DNA from: Rhodococcus sp. OK519
Lineage (GTDB): Bacteria > Actinomycetota > Actinomycetes > Mycobacteriales > Mycobacteriaceae
DNA length: 64,000 nt
Assembly (NCBI RefSeq): GCF_003051005.1
Contig: NZ_QAOW01000001.1
Span: 1-64,000, forward strand
Direction: 5' to 3'
Shown here: in pieces, positions 61,752 to 64,000 of the stretch
Position numbering within the stretch: the stretch's first letter is position 1
How the letters are laid out: every line of letters begins with the position of its first letter
Notes under the pieces: model-generated
Told to the model about the DNA's origin: nothing
Seen by the model: only the letters and a program-made list of their open reading frames with translations
The model's database searches: none
Translations under genes and position numbers: made by a program

Positions 61752-63290
61752 ATGGATCTTCGTGAGGCCCTGGACGACGTGTACCTGTTCGCGGCGCGGC
61801 CGAAGTTCGTCGCCGCCGCGGGTGCCGTCCACCGCAACATCCGTTGGGTGCACGCGACCGAGCAGATCGACATCGCCCCACTACTCAGGGGCGGTGAGCT
61901 GATCCTCATGGAGGGCGTCAACCTGGTCGGTTGTTCGGGAGACGAGTTGAAGGACTACGTCGACACCCTCGTCGCGGCCGACGTCGCCGGTCTCGCCGTC
62001 GAGCCCACGGAGCAGCTCGGGACCATTCCGGCGCCGCTGATCGAACATGCCGAGCAGATCGGGTTTCCCGTAGTTCTCCTGCGTCATCGGGTGCCGTTCG
62101 TGCAGATCTGCGAGAGCATCAACAGCCAGCTCTCCGACTCCTCACTACGCAGACTGCAGATTGCGGACCGGATGTCGCGGGTGCTGTCCGCGTCGATCGA
62201 GGAACCCGCAGCGGTGGACGCGATCCTCGCGGCGCTGAGCCGGGAAACGCGTTCCGAGGTGACGTTGAGGTCGATGTCGGGTGAGTCGATCGGCCGGGCC
62301 GGACCCGTGCTCGCGCACGACGCGGTCACCGCATTCGATGCACCCGTCGCGTTCGGCGGTACCGTCGTCGCGACGTTGACCCTGTTCCCGGCGCACGACG
62401 CCGACATCTATCTGATCAGCGCGGGAATCGAGCGTGCACCGGAGATCCTGGCCATCGCGCTGCTCAGCACCCGGCCGCCGACAACGGAGGAACGACTGCG
62501 CACGCGCTTCTTCTCCCTCCTCACGACAGCGGACCATCCGCCTTCCGACCTGTTCGTGCAGCTCGACGGGATCGCCGAACGGCTGGGCCTCGCGGCGGAC
62601 AGCGCCTATCTCTCGCTGCTGGTGGAGTACGACGACGAGGTGTCGATCGGGATGGTGCAGGCCGCCGTCGAGGCGTCCAGCCGGACGCACATCGGCCAAC
62701 TGGTGGGGAAGGAGTATCTGGCGGTTCTCGAGTTCGACCGATGGACCACGATGGAAACAGAACGGGCGCAGTTGATGTCGAGACTGGTGCGGGGCCCGTC
62801 GCGCGCTCGGTCTGTCGTGGTCGGCCCCGGTGCCAGGAACCGGCACGGAATCCGGCAATGCATGGCGGAGACCAGAACCACGCGCTCCTTGCACCGCGAG
62901 CACAGCGACGGCGCGGTGTTCGACGCCCGGGATTACGCTGTGGCGCGGCTGTTGACCGGGCTGCCCGACGACGGCACGCTCGCCGACTTCGTCGACGACC
63001 AGATCGGTGAGTTGCTGCGCCGCGACCGGGAGCGCCACGGCGAGCTGTTCGAGACGTTGCTCGCGTACGTGACCAACTGGGGGAGCAAGACCGAGACGGC
63101 GCGGGCACTCGGGATCCAGCGGCAGACCCTCTACCAGCGGCTGGACCGACTGCTCGCCGTGCTGGGACCGCTGCCTGCGGGATCGGCCCGTATCCCGGGC
63201 GTGGTGACCGCGGTGTTCCTCGAGCACGCCGCGCGACAACGCCGCGGGGCCCCACCGTCGCAGCGACGGCGGGGCGCCGGGCGAGGGTGA
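61752..63290 (+). CDS. PucR-family transcriptional regulator
   Basis: 512-residue regulator. The N-terminal PucR sensory domain (about 5-125; HATEQIDIAPLLRGGELILM) and a central GGDEF-like region lead to the C-terminal HTH_30 (TNWGSKTETARALGIQRQTLYQRLDRL). PucR proteins sense purine or related nitrogen metabolites and control catabolic genes. It is divergent from the NCS1 permease-amidohydrolase operon, its likely target. Its stop is 6 nt from the convergent glutamate-synthase-like gene. ATG at 61752 fits the family start. Confidence 0.9.
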   Translation: MDLREALDDVYLFAARPKFVAAAGAVHRNIRWVHATEQIDIAPLLRGGELILMEGVNLVGCSGDELKDYVDTLVAADVAGLAVEPTEQLGTIPAPLIEHAEQIGFPVVLLRHRVPFVQICESINSQLSDSSLRRLQIADRMSRVLSASIEEPAAVDAILAALSRETRSEVTLRSMSGESIGRAGPVLAHDAVTAFDAPVAFGGTVVATLTLFPAHDADIYLISAGIERAPEILAIALLSTRPPTTEERLRTRFFSLLTTADHPPSDLFVQLDGIAERLGLAADSAYLSLLVEYDDEVSIGMVQAAVEASSRTHIGQLVGKEYLAVLEFDRWTTMETERAQLMSRLVRGPSRARSVVVGPGARNRHGIRQCMAETRTTRSLHREHSDGAVFDARDYAVARLLTGLPDDGTLADFVDDQIGELLRRDRERHGELFETLLAYVTNWGSKTETARALGIQRQTLYQRLDRLLAVLGPLPAGSARIPGVVTAVFLEHAARQRRGAPPSQRRRGAGRG

Positions 63291-63296
63291 GGCGTC

Positions 63297-64000
63297 TCAG
63301 AGCTGTCCCGGAATCCAGGTCGTTCCGGCCAGGGGCACCCGAGCCATGGCCGACGCCTCGATGGTCAGCGCGACGAGGTCCTGCGGTTCGAGGTTGCGCA
63401 GGTGCGACTTGCCGCACGCGCGGGCGAGAGTCTGGGCCTCCATCGTCAGCACTCGCAGGTAGTTCGCGAGCCGGCGTCCGCCCTCGACCGGGTCGAAGTT
63501 CTTCTGCAACTCCGGATCCTGCGTCGTGATGCCGGCGGGGTCGAGTCCGGCCTGGAAGTCGTCGTAGAAGCCGGCCGACGACCCGAGCGCCTCGTACTGC
63601 TTCTGGAAACGAGGGTGGTTGTCGCCCAGCGCGATCAGGGCCGCGGTGCCGATCGCCACCGCATCCGCGCCGAGGGCCATTGCCTTCGCGACGTCGGCGC
63701 CCGAGCGGATGCCGCCGGAGACGATGAGCTGGACCCCGCCCGGTGTCCGGTGCACACCCATCTCCTGCAGAGCCTGCACCGCCTGCGGGATCGCGGCCAG
63801 CGTCGGGATGCCGACGTGCTCGATGAACACGTCCTGCGTGGCCGCCGTGCCGCCCTGCATGCCGTCGACCACGACAACGTCGGCGCCGGCCTTCACCGCG
63901 AGCTTGACGTCGTAGTACGTGCGGGTGGCGCCGACCTTGACGTAGATCGGCTTCTCCCAGCCGGTGATCTCGCGGAGTTCGATGATCTTGATGGCGAGGT
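63297..64000 (-). CDS. Glutamate-synthase-like FMN-binding protein (GlxD/MgsC type; 5' end cut)
   Basis: The C-terminal 234 residues of an FMN-binding alpha/beta barrel homologous to the GltB synthase domain. Visible motifs: GWEKPIYVKVGATRTYYDVK, KAGADVVVVDGMQGGTAAT, VSGGIRSGADVAKAMALGADAVAIGTA, LGDNHPRFQKQYE. This matches the split glutamate-synthase-like subunits (GlxD, or MgsC of N-methylglutamate synthase) found with type III glutamine synthetase and amt genes. The start lies beyond the right edge, so partner subunits cannot be seen. Substrate and donor are inferred to be an amine and a 2-oxo acid. Confidence 0.82.
   Translation of the reverse strand, partial: LAIKIIELREITGWEKPIYVKVGATRTYYDVKLAVKAGADVVVVDGMQGGTAATQDVFIEHVGIPTLAAIPQAVQALQEMGVHRTPGGVQLIVSGGIRSGADVAKAMALGADAVAIGTAALIALGDNHPRFQKQYEALGSSAGFYDDFQAGLDPAGITTQDPELQKNFDPVEGGRRLANYLRVLTMEAQTLARACGKSHLRNLEPQDLVALTIEASAMARVPLAGTTWIPGQL

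Overview
The window is GC-rich (roughly two thirds G+C), densely coded on both strands and full of actinobacterial families: mycofactocin-type SDRs, KshA-type Rieske oxygenases, a DUF3151 protein, a HAIR element in front of clpB, and IdeR- and KstR-like boxes. From memory, much of the gene order matches the Mycobacterium tuberculosis stretch Rv0357c-Rv0385 (purA, Rv0358, M50 protease, DUF3151, Rv0361-like, fba, DedA, GH76, RNA methyltransferase, pyrE, clpB, flavohemoprotein). With several KshA paralogues, a Baeyer-Villiger monooxygenase and many SDRs, a Rhodococcus/Prescottella-like member of the Mycobacteriales is the best guess. No rRNA, tRNA, CRISPR array or insertion sequence was recognised, and no gene-free gap exceeds about 290 bases.

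Region 1 (1-10.6 kb) is catabolic. It holds a cut-off kshA-type oxygenase, three SDRs in one operon, an acyl-CoA ligase behind a KstR-like box, and a leftward five-gene run: solute-binding lipoprotein, SnoaL-like protein, NmrA-like protein, FAD/NAD reductase and a second kshA. Region 2 (10.6-23.8 kb) has a flavohemoprotein divergent from clpB (HspR-type HAIR box between them), a secreted lipase, a Baeyer-Villiger monooxygenase, an S4 protein, a PrsW-type protease with a membrane partner, small envelope proteins and pyrE. Region 3 (23.9-33.5 kb) has a 1112-residue DUF4132 protein flanked by two related hairpins, galT-galK, an MFS exporter with its MarR regulator, and a YhhN protein.

Region 4 (33.5-46 kb) has a TetR regulator divergent from a PF10118 metal hydrolase, a membrane protein, an SDR, a lipoprotein, an RNA methyltransferase, a GH76 glycosidase, two DedA proteins, fba, DUF3151, FUSC and a CDF metal exporter. 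Region 5 (46-53.3 kb) has a WYL regulator divergent from a PPOX/SDR pair, a class IV aminotransferase, chorismate mutase, an M50 protease and purA. Region 6 (53.3-64 kb) looks devoted to nitrogen and iron acquisition: FAD amine oxidase, amt with a GlnR-like site, GbsR/MarR regulator, siderophore-binding lipoprotein with an IdeR-like box, XRE-cupin regulator, amidohydrolase, NCS1 permease, PucR regulator, and a cut-off glutamate-synthase-like FMN protein.

The main non-coding signals are: (a) a dispersed palindromic repeat (core CGCGTTTTGCGCACTT) at four intergenic loci; (b) a shared 24-bp box upstream of the first kshA, the five-gene oxygenase run and the Baeyer-Villiger gene; (c) many genes whose start codon lies 6-8 nt after a TANNNT hexamer, predicting leaderless mRNAs; (d) several clear operator palindromes between divergent genes.
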